Origin: Entrophospora sp. SA101
Taxonomy: Eukaryota > Glomeromycota > Glomeromycetes > Entrophosporales > Entrophosporaceae
Length of the DNA stretch: 64,000 bases
Direction: 5' to 3'
Assembly (NCBI GenBank): GCA_958430865.1
Contig: CAUDNR010001946.1
Span: forward strand, 1 to 64,000
The notes beneath the pieces were generated by a model. That model was not told the DNA's origin. It saw only the letters and a list, made by a program, of their open reading frames with translations, and made no database searches. Shown here piece after piece: positions 12,549-23,856 of the stretch. Position 1 is the first letter of the stretch. Each line of letters starts with the position of its first letter. A program made the position numbers and the translations under genes.

Positions 12549-12773
12549 ATGTCACATAATAAATTGTTATTATCGTTATCAAGAGAAAGACAGGCTTTTG
12601 TATTTAAAATTGATAATGAAATGCGTAATAATTCTAATGCTAATTCTGATAAAGAAAGTATAAAAGACGATTATTTTTCATTAGTCAAGAAAATCAAGGA
12701 GCTTTCTGAAAATGAAAAAGAGTATTGTAAGGAAAGGAGCATAGTAATAGTGGAATTTCGATTTTATCACTAA
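12549..12773 (+). CDS. Short hypothetical ORF
   Basis: A 74-codon frame encoding a charged, coiled-coil-like peptide (DDYFSLVKKIKELSENEKEY). A good splice donor (t|gtaagg, about 12728) lies inside the frame, so it may be the first exon of a gene. A second short frame, from ATG at about 12880 to a stop at about 12978 (Ser-rich, ending VAEMNKK), lies in the same direction, but I could not find a convincing acceptor joining them. No family recognised. Confidence 0.25.
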   Translation: MSHNKLLLSLSRERQAFVFKIDNEMRNNSNANSDKESIKDDYFSLVKKIKELSENEKEYCKERSIVIVEFRFYH

Positions 12774-13116
12774 ATGCGACATAAAGTGACGATCATATTT
12801 ATATTGTGCAACCAACAAAATTAATTGAAAAAGTACTTTAAAATACTCATTAATGTGAATAAAAATTACACAAACAAATATGCGTGAAACTTTGCATAAA
12901 CATTCTTTGGGTGCTTTATATACTGAAAGTTCTTTCCCATCAAGTCCATCAAGTTCAGTTGCAGAGATGAACAAGAAGTGAAGTTTATAGGTTGACAACA
13001 GTAAATCTGCATGGAGCTTTCTGAAATTGTCATGATTTTAGGTACCTTTGTTAATGTTTTTATTATATTTTTATTATTATTATTAAAATTTTCCTGTTGA
13101 CCCTGTAGATCATTAT

Positions 13117-13195
13117 CTCGTTTCAACGGATTTTTCGTTTCAACGGATTTAGGTGGTCAGTCCCATAGATCCGTTGAAACGAGGTTTGACTGTAA
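13117..13195. repeat. Foldback element end with gaggtttgactgta terminus
   Basis: Arms ctcgtttcaacggat (13117-13131) and atccgttgaaacgag (13169-13183) are perfect inverted repeats around a 37-bp loop that contains a further partial copy of the left arm. The right arm continues into gaggtttgactgtaat, the outer end shared with other elements in this window (15786, 19208, 32081). The matching outer left end is missing, so this is a truncated element. Confidence 0.65.
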
Positions 13196-13396
13196 TAAAC
13201 AAGAAATTTTGGAATGTCAGTTGGAAATTTTGGAATGCCAATTTTTATATTTAGTAGTGTTTTAACAAGCAATAAGAATGTTTTTATTGTTATTTTATTA
13301 TTATTTATTATTTATTATTATCATTTATTATTTTTTTTTAGTTAAAAAAATTTTCATGTTTTTTGAATAAAATATTATCAACTTATTTTTATCAAT

Positions 13397-13752
13397 TCAT
13401 TTATTAACTATGTAGCAATTTTTATAATAAATATTTTTAACATTAATATTATTGGTTTGGTTGCTGTTATTATTAGAAAGATCTCTATTTATTGTTTGAG
13501 TGTTGTTATTGATAGCATCATTGACGATTTCTCTTAAGGGTGAGTGAAATGGTTTATTTTTATATGGTCAAGTAACATGTGTAAATTTCTAAAATAATAT
13601 AATATAATTAATACAATAAAATAGAAATCCGTATACTTCTGTGCATATTATCATATACTTACACCTAATGATTTAACACCACTGCCTTTATCACTCATGT
13701 CATCCAGCTCCTGTTTGAAAAAATGGAAATAAGATTATTTTGAATGAATGAA

Positions 13753-13783
<31 letters not shown>

Positions 13784-14700
13784 CATCAGAATTATCCTCA
13801 TCTTCAATATCTTCAGGCTCTTCATCATCAAAAGAATCGATAAATTTAACATGTTTTTAAAGAAAATGCAAAATATAAAAAATAAAATATATATGTAAAT
13901 ATTAATTTTTAGAAGATTTAAAATGACTTACGTCTGAACCTGTATTTTTTTGAGGTGTTTTATTCGAAGTTGGTGATTCTTGCAGTGTTAATGCCATTTG
14001 AAGAACATTGCTTATTTTACTAGCTTTTTGATATATAGTGGGTGCAATATATAATCTCACGCCCTTGAGACTTTTATGACCAGAGATTGTCATCACTTGT
14101 GTGTCATCAACACCACTTTGATATAACCAATTTAGACTAGTAGCATGACCAGAATGGTTGACTATTTTTCTTCCATTTAGATTTATACCAGCATCGAAAC
14201 ATATTGTCTTCATGTAATTCTTGATTTTCTCAGTTCCAATTTTATGATCAAGATACCATACATCATCATTGATTGCTAAAATCATAAAATTTATTAGATG
14301 CACTAGTTTTGAAAAACTAGCCACCATGAAAAGTGAAATATAAATAAAAAACTAGCCTGAATTGGATGAATTAACTTGTAAATAAAACTCTTTTGTAATA
14401 CATGGTGTTGGTCGTTTACTCAAATAAGATATAATGTCATCATAAGCTCCTTGATGTTCTTTATCACGTGGACATGGGATATTTAGTGATTCATTATTAC
14501 CATCAAGACCACCTTGATCATTTTTTTGATGAAATTTGGTGAAAACGACCATATCATCACGTATATTTTTTTTTTGTTCAGTGAGGTCTGATTAGTTTAT
14601 TTATGTTAATGATTTTCAATATACCATATCATCACGATATCAAACTGACATTTTAACATTTTTGTATGTTCACCATCACGAGGACAAAATACTAAACAGA
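13397..14700 (-). pseudogene. Crypton-type (DUF3504-like) tyrosine recombinase gene or relic
   Basis: Read on the minus strand. An upstream piece near 14700-14600 holds CPRDGEHTKML. A piece at 14352-14552 holds SLNIPCPRDKEHQGAYDDI. A piece at 13902-14327 holds the C-terminal half of a tyrosine-recombinase fold: NHSGHATSLNWLYQSGVDD, then TISGHKSLKGVRLY. Further in-phase Asp/Glu-rich and Asn-rich short exons continue to a stop at 13397-13399. DUF3504/Crypton-derived proteins carry H-x-x-R, H and Y in this region; here the H-x-x-R arginine position reads H (HSGHA). I do not see the N-terminal DNA-binding part or a full catalytic set. It is either a degraded mobile element or a domesticated gene missing its 5' end. 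Confidence 0.6.
13748..13779. repeat. (TA)n microsatellite
   Basis: Uninterrupted TA dinucleotide run, located in an apparent intron of the recombinase relic. Confidence 0.9.
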
Positions 14701-15076
14701 CCCATATAAACACTCTCCTAGAAAGACCTTTGGGTGTATCTTTTGTAGAGGTTGGCACTGTGCAAAAATTCTTTAACCGGTTAATTAACCGTTAAAATTA
14801 AGAGTTAACCGGTTAACCGATTAATTTAGTCACGTGGAATTTTTTAACTGGTAAATTCGATCGTTCATTACTTACAAAATAATCACACGCCTGTTTAATT
14901 TTATTATTATACACTTAATAGATGCTAAATGATTACAATCAAACCTCGCCACAGCGGATTCATGGTTCCAGCCAAAAAAATCCGTTATTATTATTATTAT
15001 TATGACAAAAAGTCCGCAGTGGCAAAATTGGTGATGATCGGGCAAAAATTTTTTAATAATACAAAGCTCTCTCTCC

Positions 15077-15204
15077 ATACCGAACCCTCTGTCCATTATA
15101 TGCATTTTTCTGCTTTTGTTCATTATAGGGAGAAATTAATTATAAAAAATTGAATCGGAGACGGGCGACAAAAGGGAAATTCGTTATAGAGAGGTTTGGT
15201 ATAG
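15077..15204. mobile_element. Innermost short inverted-repeat element
   Basis: The left arm ataccgaaccctctgtcc (15077-) and the right arm ending tagagaggtttggtat (to about 15203) are imperfect inverted repeats of the same outer-end type (ATACC-AACC-CTCT). They would make a roughly 130-bp element inside the nested one. Confidence 0.4.
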
Positions 15205-15213
15205 TGCAATAAA

Positions 15214-15447
15214 TTAATAAACTAAATATAGAAATAAATAAATGAATAAATGAATAATACATACGGAAATGAAAATTATTTGTTGAAATAGGATGTAATA
15301 TTTGGTTATATTATCTAATAATTTCACTTTTTTCAACGGTTTAAATGCTTTAAATTCTTTATAATCTATTTCTAAATCACCTTGTTGAAGAAAATTAAAA
15401 GCTATCTCAAAGGAAATTACGGCATCTTTCGTTGAAACTTTAGACAT
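15214..15447 (-). pseudogene. Fragment, possibly transposase C-terminus
   Basis: A 78-codon minus-strand frame. Its first ~55 residues look coding (ISFEIAFNFLQQGDLEIDYK, then FKPLKKVKLLD); the rest reads into AT-rich DNA. The helical tail with a Leu/Lys pattern resembles the C-terminal tails of pogo-like DDE transposases from memory. Its position inside the inverted-repeat element at 14932-15786 supports a transposon origin. No DDE residues are present in the fragment. Confidence 0.35.
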
Positions 15448-15861
15448 AGTGTTACTCTCAACAACTATTATATTATTAACATCATTTTGAAATCTCTTCG
15501 ACTATATTTCTTGAATTTTCAATTTCATTATTAGATATTTCATTTTCCAAAGGGAGAATTGCAGTTTTCCTCTATCAATTTTGGTAATTTGGACATTTAT
15601 ATGTCACGTGAATCTGCTGTGGACATATAGAAAGACCTCATCAAAAATCCGTGAAACAAATTTATTTATTAGTAGTAGAATCCGTTGTTATTATGACAAA
15701 CTTTTTAAATAATATTAATAAGGGGACAATACTTAAATTCGTTGTAACAAGAAATGTGTTGTGGCGAGGTCCGGTTTGACTGTAATATATAAAAAAAAAT
15801 TAATAAATGGTGGTTAACCGGTTAAAAAAATATCTTAACCGGTTAACGGTGCCAACCCCTA

Positions 15862-16070
15862 GTGGCAAGTATTATCATAATACTTGTCACTAAATAAATC
15901 CATATTTGAAATAATATTCGTAAATTATTAAAATCAATATCACATAAAGTATTAGAATTAGCGAGACACTTAAAGAAAAATTCGATTATTTCCAATTGAT
16001 TCCGCCATGTAAAATTAAATTCTTACTATGGCTTCTATTCATATATAATATAGCTTATTAATATTACGTA

Positions 16071-16103
<33 letters not shown>

Positions 16104-16922
16104 GGTTACCCATTGCAATATAAGCATTCGACCAATTTTATATTAAAAAGACAATCGTAATATCTCTAATATTCGAATTGTTTTACATTGCTTTGCTACA
16201 CATTGTTCCTCGAGGTTCTTTATATAGTCGAGAACGTGAGAACTTAAGAGGATATAGAGATGTAGAGATTCAATGATCAAATACAAAAAATATTCGTCAT
16301 AATGTATAGGAATAAAGAGGAATATATTATTATATAATCATAACATCAACTTTAAACATAAGTTCGAAATTCAATAGGTTTAAAAAATAGTTGACTTGAT
16401 GAGCCGCACATCAATGTTGATATGATCACCACGCATTTTTTCTTAGTCATCTCGTGAAATACTATTTTTCTTTCTGTCATCAGAACATACATTCTCAATT
16501 CTCAAAAGCAAGGAAAGTTAGAGTTTCAAATAGACTGTTTTGTTAGACTTGGCGATTTATAAAAAGATGCAATATTAGTATTAGTGATTGCATTCATTGT
16601 TGTATTCGAAATATTACATACACATTTCTTTGAATTCAAGAATTTTTCCCATTAACTGATCAATTTAACCCAATATCTCTCATTTTATTATATTTGCCAA
16701 TCAAACTATTTTGATAATGAATCACATTTGTGTATGTGATCAAAGACTAACTCTATGTCATAATTTTGATTCATCATTATCCTATATTTTATTCGAAATT
16801 GGTGTTCTCTTTTTGATTGTAATATTCTGAATTCTGTTACAGTGCACTAATTGTGGAGGCGGCAAAGATGAGGGAAGAAGATGATGATAATGATCAACAA
16901 CAATAGTAACAATAATATACGC
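15862..16922. other. Intergenic, AT-rich
   Basis: No gene supported. It contains a (TA)n run at about 16069-16098 and scattered short frames. Its right boundary is the left edge of duplicated block A. Confidence 0.45.
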
Positions 16923-17070
16923 GCACAATTATTTGAGCAAAAAAAAATAAAACCTAAATAATTAATTTATTTAATGATCAAATGAAATTATAGAGATAGT
17001 GGAACAAATTATTTTGAAATCAATGAAAAGATGAAAATAATATACTAAAATTTTATTATGATAGAACAGA

Positions 17071-17112
<42 letters not shown>

Positions 17113-17142
17113 CCTTGACCAAAAAAAACTTTTTTTTTAATT

Positions 17143-18820
17143 TTATTGTACTGCTCTTCTTTGAGCTGCTCTTTTTTCTGTTTGTGCCTTGAAACCTGTT
17201 ATTTATTATAGGGTGAAAAATACATACATATATATTATATATGTATATCATTATATATATGTCAAAAGTTTTAAGAATAATATAAATAAAATTACCAGTT
17301 TTAATTGCAGAAACTGATCTAGTAGATCCACAACTTTCACATTGTTGAAAGAAAATACGATTTTCTTTTGTAAGGATCGTATCTGGTGATTTACATGTTT
17401 TACATGTAACATATTCAACTTTTAAGAATAAATTAATAAATAAATAAATATATATACATAAGTATTTGATCTAATAAGAATAAATAATATATTAAAACAT
17501 AACAGTAATTTTAATATATAAAATAGTACCAATATATCGGCGTAAAACATTTTCAATTTGTTTTTGTTGAAAACGCCCTTTAATTACAAGTCTTTGCATT
17601 CCATCAATCGATCCACTTGTTCCCAATTCAGCAAACAAAAATTGAATAACATGTTCAGGTTGTCTATGCATCCTGATTAATAATAATGATGATGAATTGT
17701 TAATTGTTATTTTAATAAATTTCTTCAAATTCCTAAAAGAATAAAGAACAAACAGAAACCTTTTACAAATATCAGAAACATTGGCAAATATTGTTTTTTT
17801 ATTTCCATCACGATGTACTGATGGAGGAACAATTGTGTATCTTTTCTTTTCGCCTGCAAGTTCAGGATTATTTTGACGAAGTATTTGGAACACTCTTCTT
17901 AAGAGCTAATTATTCAAGTAAAGAATTATTTCAGTCATCAAAGATTAATAATAGAATGAATTATATCATTGTTTCTTTCTAAAAAGAATTAAATTTTATC
18001 AGTTTACTTCTTGATATGTATAATCACGATTTGAATCGTGCCATTCTTCTTTAATTTCTTTTACTTCTGTTTCATTTTGTTCAGCTTCTTGTGCAAATAT
18101 ATCTTCATCTGACTTTTCATCATCGTCCTCTTTTAATTGTTTTTCAAAATCTGCTAGATCTGCTGTCTTCTTCTTTCTTTTCTTTTTAGTAGATGATAAA
18201 TCACCAACTTCACCACCATCTACGACAACCTCTTCAGCTTTATCTTTCTAATAAATATACATGCAACATATTTTATAATGTTCAGGAGAGAAAAAAAAAG
18301 AATGGAATTCATTATTACTATTATTATATGATAATTATTACATCTATTATTTATTATTTACATCAACAGTTTTCTTTTTTTTCTTTTTCTTCATATTATC
18401 AAATATTGCTGCTTCATCATCATCATCATCAATTTTATCCTCGGTCCCAACTTGTTCTGTATATATCAATATAAATATTGTCTTATATCATAAAATTTAA
18501 AAATAATCAAAGATCATAATACATTACAATTATCAAGAAACGAACCTTTTTTATTTTCTAGATTTTTCTCTTTCTCTTCGTCATTTTGTTCATCGTCTTT
18601 GAATGTTACTTTTGATTTGTTTGTTTTTTTCTTTTTTAAAGTGTGGTCAAATGTAAACTAGAAAAATATATTTATTTTACATGATAAATGACTTCTTTTC
18701 AATATAACCTATTTTTATTATATATAATAGATAAACTTTTAAATTGTCAATTACTTCTTCAGTATTTTCTTCCTCTTCCTCTTGGGTTTTTTGATTGACG
18801 ACTTCTTCTGTGTCCGACAT
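17143..18820 (-). CDS. SUI3: Translation initiation factor eIF2 subunit beta (copy A)
   Basis: Eight exons on the minus strand (18755-18820, 18546-18657, 18362-18456, 18008-18247, 17760-17905, 17530-17672, 17296-17418, 17143-17195) join in frame to about 325 residues. The N-terminus has the acidic stretches and three Lys-rich blocks (including [10 protein letters not shown] and TKKKRKKK) that in eIF2-beta bind eIF5 and eIF2B-epsilon. The conserved core reads [37 protein letters not shown] and [17 protein letters not shown]-terminal C2-C2 zinc finger has CKTC and CESC spaced as in the family. The protein is the beta subunit of the eIF2 ternary complex that delivers Met-tRNAi to the 40S subunit. 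Length agrees with fungal and animal homologues (about 285-335). A foldback element sits about 130 bp upstream of the start codon. Confidence 0.93.
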
Positions 18821-18950
18821 TATTATTTATTATTATTTGATTCGACAAGTATTCTGATGATTTTTTATATAAATAGAACTCGACTGCGCCTCGAAAAATT
18901 GTGATTTCATTTAGAAAAAAAAAAATTTTTTTAAAAATCCATATTTTTAT

Positions 18951-19208
18951 TACGATAAGCCGAATCACAAAGATGGGATCGACTTATCAAAATTCGGTTT
19001 ATGATGGATGATTCACAATTATAATTAGTAATAACACTATAAGACGAATTTTATAACCATCAACATCAAACAAATCTTCAAGTTCAGTTTATCAAATTAT
19101 CTTATAAACAAGATAATTTTATTAATTATGTTTTTGGTTAACCAATTTTGTATCGTTATAAAGCGAAAATTGGTTTACAGTGGTTCGGCTTATCGAGGTT
19201 TGACTGTA
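18951..19208. mobile_element. Foldback element upstream of eIF2-beta (copy A)
   Basis: An inverted pair gataagccgaa (about 18954) and ttcggcttatc (about 19184) lies at the ends of about 258 bp. The right side continues into gaggtttgactgta, the shared outer end of this window's element family; the left side lacks that outer part. Just beyond, gctaaccaaattgg and ccaaatttggttagc (about 19223-19271) form another short hairpin. Confidence 0.55.
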
Positions 19209-19289
19209 TCAATGTGAGACGCTAACCAAATTGGATAAATAACGCAAATAACTACCAAATTTGGTTAGCACGCGCATCGATTTTTATAC

Positions 19290-19680
19290 TGCGGGACAAA
19301 TTTTTGCACCTGATCAAGCTTATTATAACATTCAAAGTCCGATTATTGGAAAACTTAATGCTAATCAACAAATCAAATTTATAAATGAATTAACATGTCT
19401 TATTTTCATAAATTGATAACAAATTTGTTCTTTTTACGCGAAATATATATAAGTAATTTCTCCAGCAGTTCACAAATAGAAGCTTACTTCAAAGAACATA
19501 TTGATTGGTCACTAATTTAGAAATTTAGAAAAGATGCAGATAGCTTCACAGGTGATAGGGTTGTTGAACATTTTAATTATAAGGCAGCACTTGAAAAAAT
19601 AATTTCGTCAGATGATTTAAATTGTGTTAATTTTGAGAGGGGTCGAGTGCAAAACCCTGAGTAAACAGGCTTAGTCCGCT
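19290..19680 (+). pseudogene. Fragments of an unknown protein family (copy A)
   Basis: Adjacent plus-strand open stretches read like coding sequence: FAPDQAYYNIQSPIIGKLNA and, after a gap with stops, SQIEAYFKEHIDWSLI then DSFTGDRVVEHFNYKAALEK. No continuous frame or plausible splice chain links them. Further downstream, 20065-20289 encodes a short stretch ending MDLVLFE followed by a gtaata donor. I do not recognise the family. The same sequence recurs in block B. Confidence 0.35.
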
Positions 19681-20313
19681 TTGTTTGTGATAGCAGAGTC
19701 CGCCTTCCTTGGGATGTGTAAATATTGAAAATTGATTCATTTTAATTATATATTACCATGTTGCCGCTGGGGATCTGCCTCACTGGTGGTTAGGCTCCGT
19801 TTAACCTAATTTAGTTTTAAAGCATATTAATATTAACATAGTTTTTTTTATTTGAGGATGAAAATCATCATCATAACTTTTAATAATCGAATCTGTCTGT
19901 CAAGGTTAGCGAATCATCATTTGTATTTTTACATTTTGTAAGGACTTGATTTTAATGTTTTAAATAGTTGAATTGTTCTTTACATGCATTAAATAAAAAC
20001 CATGAGGAAAAAGAGATTCACACTATCATAACTACAATAACTAGTATTAAAAGACAATATAAATTTGATGATAATAACAACAACAACTAAGATCTGCAAG
20101 TTATATTTATTATTTTCTATTAATAAATTGAAATTTTCTGAATTACCATTCTCCTATTGTGATAGGAGAGCCTATGGCAGAGAATTTGAATATGAGTATT
20201 CAGATGATGATAATCAACATATAGTAGTAATGGACCTTGTGCTGTTTGAGGTAATAAATATAATTACTCTTCTTTCTTTCAGGAACTAAAAAATTTGACT
20301 GATGATGAATGAG

Positions 20314-21598
20314 ATATCAATTAGAGATTTATTTAGTTGAAACATTCTATGATTATAAAATTGAAGATACTAGGATGAGAAAAACATATATGGATTTGGG
20401 TTTTTTCAAATGGAATAATTGACATGAAAATTGTTAAGGAACAGATACAACAAAAGCTGAAGAAAGAACAGATCGATTATATGAAAAAAAATATTAAATA
20501 AAGAGATTCTTACGAGTTTGAAAAATTTTGTGATCAATCACGTGATAGTTCATAGTTTAGTAAGAAAATCATTTTTTGAAGGTCAATTTGATTCATGTCC
20601 AATTAAACATTAGTAAGTTATTTTTGTGTGAGATATATTTTTCGCAAAAGTTGCTAATAATTGCTAATCAATAGTTCTGTAAGGTTGGAGGCTCCAACTA
20701 ATATAGAATCAAAAGCAATGAATCTTGAAAGGACATACTCTGTTGATACAATCATATATATTTTTAATAGACTATTTCAAATGCATCAAGGTGTTCTGTA
20801 TGTATGTGGTACAGCATTAAATCAATATATTTATCAAATCTCACAAGTTTGATGGTTTGATAAAAGTTCCTAAATAAATAAAAATAATAAATTTGTTATT
20901 ATGTTAATTGGGGTTTCTAAAGGAAGGAAAGCATCAACCACTAAAGAACTAGATGATAATATAAAACTTGCTAGGAATGCAAATGAGAATTGTAAATAAA
21001 CTGTCAGAAAAAAGTTCCCTGCAACATCATAAGGGTGTACACAGTACAACGCAAAGTAAGTGCCATAATAAAACTAATTAGTAAAAGGGTTTGATGGGTA
21101 TATTTGTATACAGTACATTTCCATATATATATTTATATCAAATTCCTACAACATTTGATGACATGGAACAATTTTCTGAAGATAACATTCTGATGAATTT
21201 CCAGGTAACAAAATAATAAATGTTTTGTGAATGTCATTTAGGGTATTTGTATCTTATTATTACAGGTAGATGTTCTTAAACTATAAAGAATACAAGTAAA
21301 TGTTCAATCAAAAAAATTGTGTGTAAAATACAGCTTAAAGATACTCCCAAGTCACAAAAAACCGGATAATTATTGATAAATAAACAAATAAAGGAAAATC
21401 TATTGAATGGAAGCATAAAAAAATAACTTTAGTTATAAAAAAGAATTAAATATTTCAAGGATTGAATAATTGTGCAAATCTGTATTTGTTAAAGTGAGTG
21501 AATCTTGAGATGTCATGTTCACATTGCCTGGTTTTTGATAATTTCAGAAAAGAAAATTGTGATCATTGAGTAAGAACAAAACATATTAATTTTTAAAT
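20314..21598. other. Unique flank of block A with decayed coding-like DNA
   Basis: Short frames (for example ETFYDYKIEDTRMRKTYMD near 20340-20400) suggest a degraded gene continuing from block A, but stops interrupt every frame. The remaining DNA up to the QPCT stop is AT-rich with no gene supported. Confidence 0.35.
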
Positions 21599-22843
21599 TT
21601 ATAACTCTTGATGAGTTTTTATTACAGATGATGATGGATCTATGTCTAAATATTGTGCTACAAATAGTCTGAAAATCAAATTCAGGTCATGCACAGTATT
21701 TAGATCAATTGCTGAAAAATCATCCTATATGAATGAATGTATATATAATAAATAATCAAGTAAAAAATTACAACCAAAATAAAACCAAAAATAAAAATAA
21801 AAACTACCTACATCTAAAGTATGCCACACATCAGGAAAAGGATAAGAAATCAAATGTAATATTGGTACATTCCTTTTTAAAAAAGGTATATGATCATCAT
21901 CAATATGTGCTCTAAAGGTGTATATTGAATATTCATCAAAAATCATTTTATTGTTGTTTGTAGCAGTATTGGATGTTTTAAGTAATTTTAAATTTCGTAA
22001 TTGTCTTTCAATTTTTGCCATTTCTTTAAACATCCATGAAGTTTTTGGATAAAAATTCACCAAACTTAGTTCTTTTGCACCTAATAAATCAAGTAATACT
22101 AATACTTCAATACCATCTAACATTGATTTTTGATTTTTGGTATATGTATTTTCCCATTTTTCTGCCAAGTGTCTTTTTAATATATATTAATAATATGTGT
22201 ATGTGAATGTTATTTATAAATGTTGAATTAAAAATTTTTTTTTTAGAAAAATTTATTTATTATACCTTGATCCATATAAAGAATCAGTTGCAGACCAGTT
22301 TACAAATGCTTCTTCACCATCAAAAAAAATCAATTGAAGTGTAGTTTTATTGTCATTTTTTTTCATTAAAAATGGATCTAATTTATTAGCTAGATGCATT
22401 AAAATAGCACATGACAAAGCTGAATCTGTTGCACCAACATATTTCCTATCATCACCTGGTGTCTTCTCCATAATAAGTTTTGAATCATAATGAGCAGCCA
22501 ATACCAATCTTTTTGAAGCATTTGGATTTTTTGTTACAATGATATTATTGAATTCTATTTTACCATATGGTGTTTGATCTTTAAATTTATCTTGTTCAAC
22601 TTCCCAACCAAGTTTATTAAAATTTTTAATAATAAAATTTTGAACTTTTCGGCTATTTTCTGTGCCAGAAACTCTTGGTATTAAAATTGGTTTCAAATAA
22701 GTATCTATAAATGATTGTTGTTCTTCTGATTTATATGTATTAATAAATAGGGAGAATGATTCAATGGATAAGTGTCTGTATGCATCGACAAAATTATAAA
22801 ATAACATTGGAAATAGTAATATAAATTGAAGATATATTATCAT
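21599..22843 (-). CDS. QPCT: Glutaminyl-peptide cyclotransferase (glutaminyl cyclase)
   Basis: Three exons on the minus strand (22266-22843, 21812-22172, 21599-21724) join in frame to about 354 residues, the usual length of animal QPCT. The N-terminus is a signal peptide or signal anchor ([20 protein letters not shown]). Family landmarks are [16 protein letters not shown] (zinc-binding Asp), FFDGEEAF (catalytic and zinc-binding Glu pair), DSLYGSR joined to [14 protein letters not shown] (active-site Asp) and PDVWHTLDD (zinc-binding His). The enzyme cyclises N-terminal Gln to pyroglutamate on secreted peptides; it belongs to the M28 peptidase fold. A role in the secretory pathway is inferred. 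It is divergent from the START gene, with about 1 kb between the starts. Confidence 0.92.
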
Positions 22844-23856
22844 TTTTTTTTATTGTCATATATAAAAATATGAGTGAAATTGAAATTTGAAATTTGAAAT
22901 TAACCAATAAAATATGGGGTGTTTGGTGAAGAATTCCTTTTTAATTGGCTGATTATAGAACAACGAATCTTGGATGAAATTTTCTTGTATGTAATAAGGG
23001 TTATATTATATAATTTTCACAGTATTATATAACGGTGGAATTTTCCCAAATCCCAAATTTATACATTTCTTTTGTGGGGCTATCTCCAAGCTTCGTCATA
23101 ATCATATTAAACATACAATCAGCGCTTTGATACAAAATGAAGAATATAATAAGGCTCACTGTTTCGGGTGCTCAATAACTGTATGAATAGCATACGATTT
23201 TGTTACATTAATTCACACCCCCAAATTCTCTTCACGCAGGAAACAGATAAGAAGCTGCTTACTAAAATTAATTGTGCTATCACATGTGATCGCTAATAAT
23301 GCGGGGGGAAGGGAATAAATTGATGATCTCTAATTTCCGTAGCTTTACTTTTTTTAGAACGATGGTGAAAAATCATCTGCATTTACTAGTTAAGAGTTGT
23401 ATTAGTGCATAGACGTGACCAATGTACATACATACATGTATAAACTTCAGTTAATCAAAATTTTACATGCAGGACGTGAAAAATGGTCCGGGAAACCCAA
23501 TTCACTCTATTGAAAAGGCCCCCCATATATGTGAAATTAATTAAATTAGATTTTCACATGAAAACTATTTATTATATATCTGTTAACCGATATTGTAAAA
23601 CAAAAAATGTACACTCATGGCCGAACGAAATTATAAAAATATAAAAAAAAAAATTTTTTTCAATTAAAACATCTTTACACTATCAAAAAAACATTCCCTC
23701 CTTTAAAACATTACTATATATCATTATATTGATTATATGATATTGATATTAATTAATAATCAATCATATTTGATAACTTCCCCTTTATTAAAAAAATTTT
23801 TTTTAAAACATTTTTAAAATTCAAAATTTAAACATTTTAATAGATAATTTAGAAAA
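22844..23856. promoter_or_regulatory. Divergent intergenic region between QPCT and the START gene
   Basis: AT-rich 1.0-kb region between two divergent start codons. It must contain both promoters, but no specific element can be assigned. A minus-strand leader with repeated gaaatttgaaatttgaaatt lies just upstream of the QPCT start. Confidence 0.4.

Larger units (their letters stand above)
14932..15786. mobile_element. Tc1/pogo-like inverted-repeat element nested in the hAT-like element
   Basis: The left end attacaatcaaacctcgcc (14932-14949, continuing aca) and the right end (15759-15786, ttgtggcgaggt then ccggtttgactgtaat) form an inverted pair with a 4-nt insertion in the right arm. Inside are matching subterminal segments around aaaaatccgtta/gaatccgttg and (on the minus strand) a short coding fragment at 15214-15447. 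CAGTCAAACCTC-like ends are typical of pogo/Tigger-type elements. Confidence 0.6.
14746..15861. mobile_element. Non-autonomous hAT-like element (outermost of a nest)
   Basis: The left end tagaggttggcac (14746-14758) and the right end gtgccaacccct-a (15849-15861) are near-perfect inverted termini of the TAGGGGTTGGCAC type known from hAT elements. Both subterminal regions carry repeated ccggttaa/ttaaccgg palindromes (14775-14825 and 15809-15850). No transposase of its own is present, and an obvious 8-bp target duplication is not seen at the ends (atcttttg versus gtggcaag). The element is interrupted by the element at 14932-15786. Confidence 0.65.
16923..20313. repeat. Block A of an apparently identical 3.39-kb direct duplication
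   Basis: Positions 16923-20313 match 29796-33186 with a constant offset of 12,873 bp. Every open frame I compared inside the block is identical between copies, and no indels exist because the offset never changes. The block holds a complete eIF2-beta gene on the minus strand, a foldback element and fragments of an unknown family. Block A continues into unrelated sequence after 20313, whereas block B stops at that point in a run of N. Confidence 0.95.

Noticed and set aside
17791..17982. Plus-strand frame opposite eIF2-beta (and its copy at 30664-30855)
   Set aside because: It is antisense to a well-supported exon and has no independent support.
19660..19800. Locally GC-richer stretch considered as an rRNA or SINE fragment
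   Set aside because: No recognisable rRNA core or A/B box pair; it is simply part of the duplicated block.
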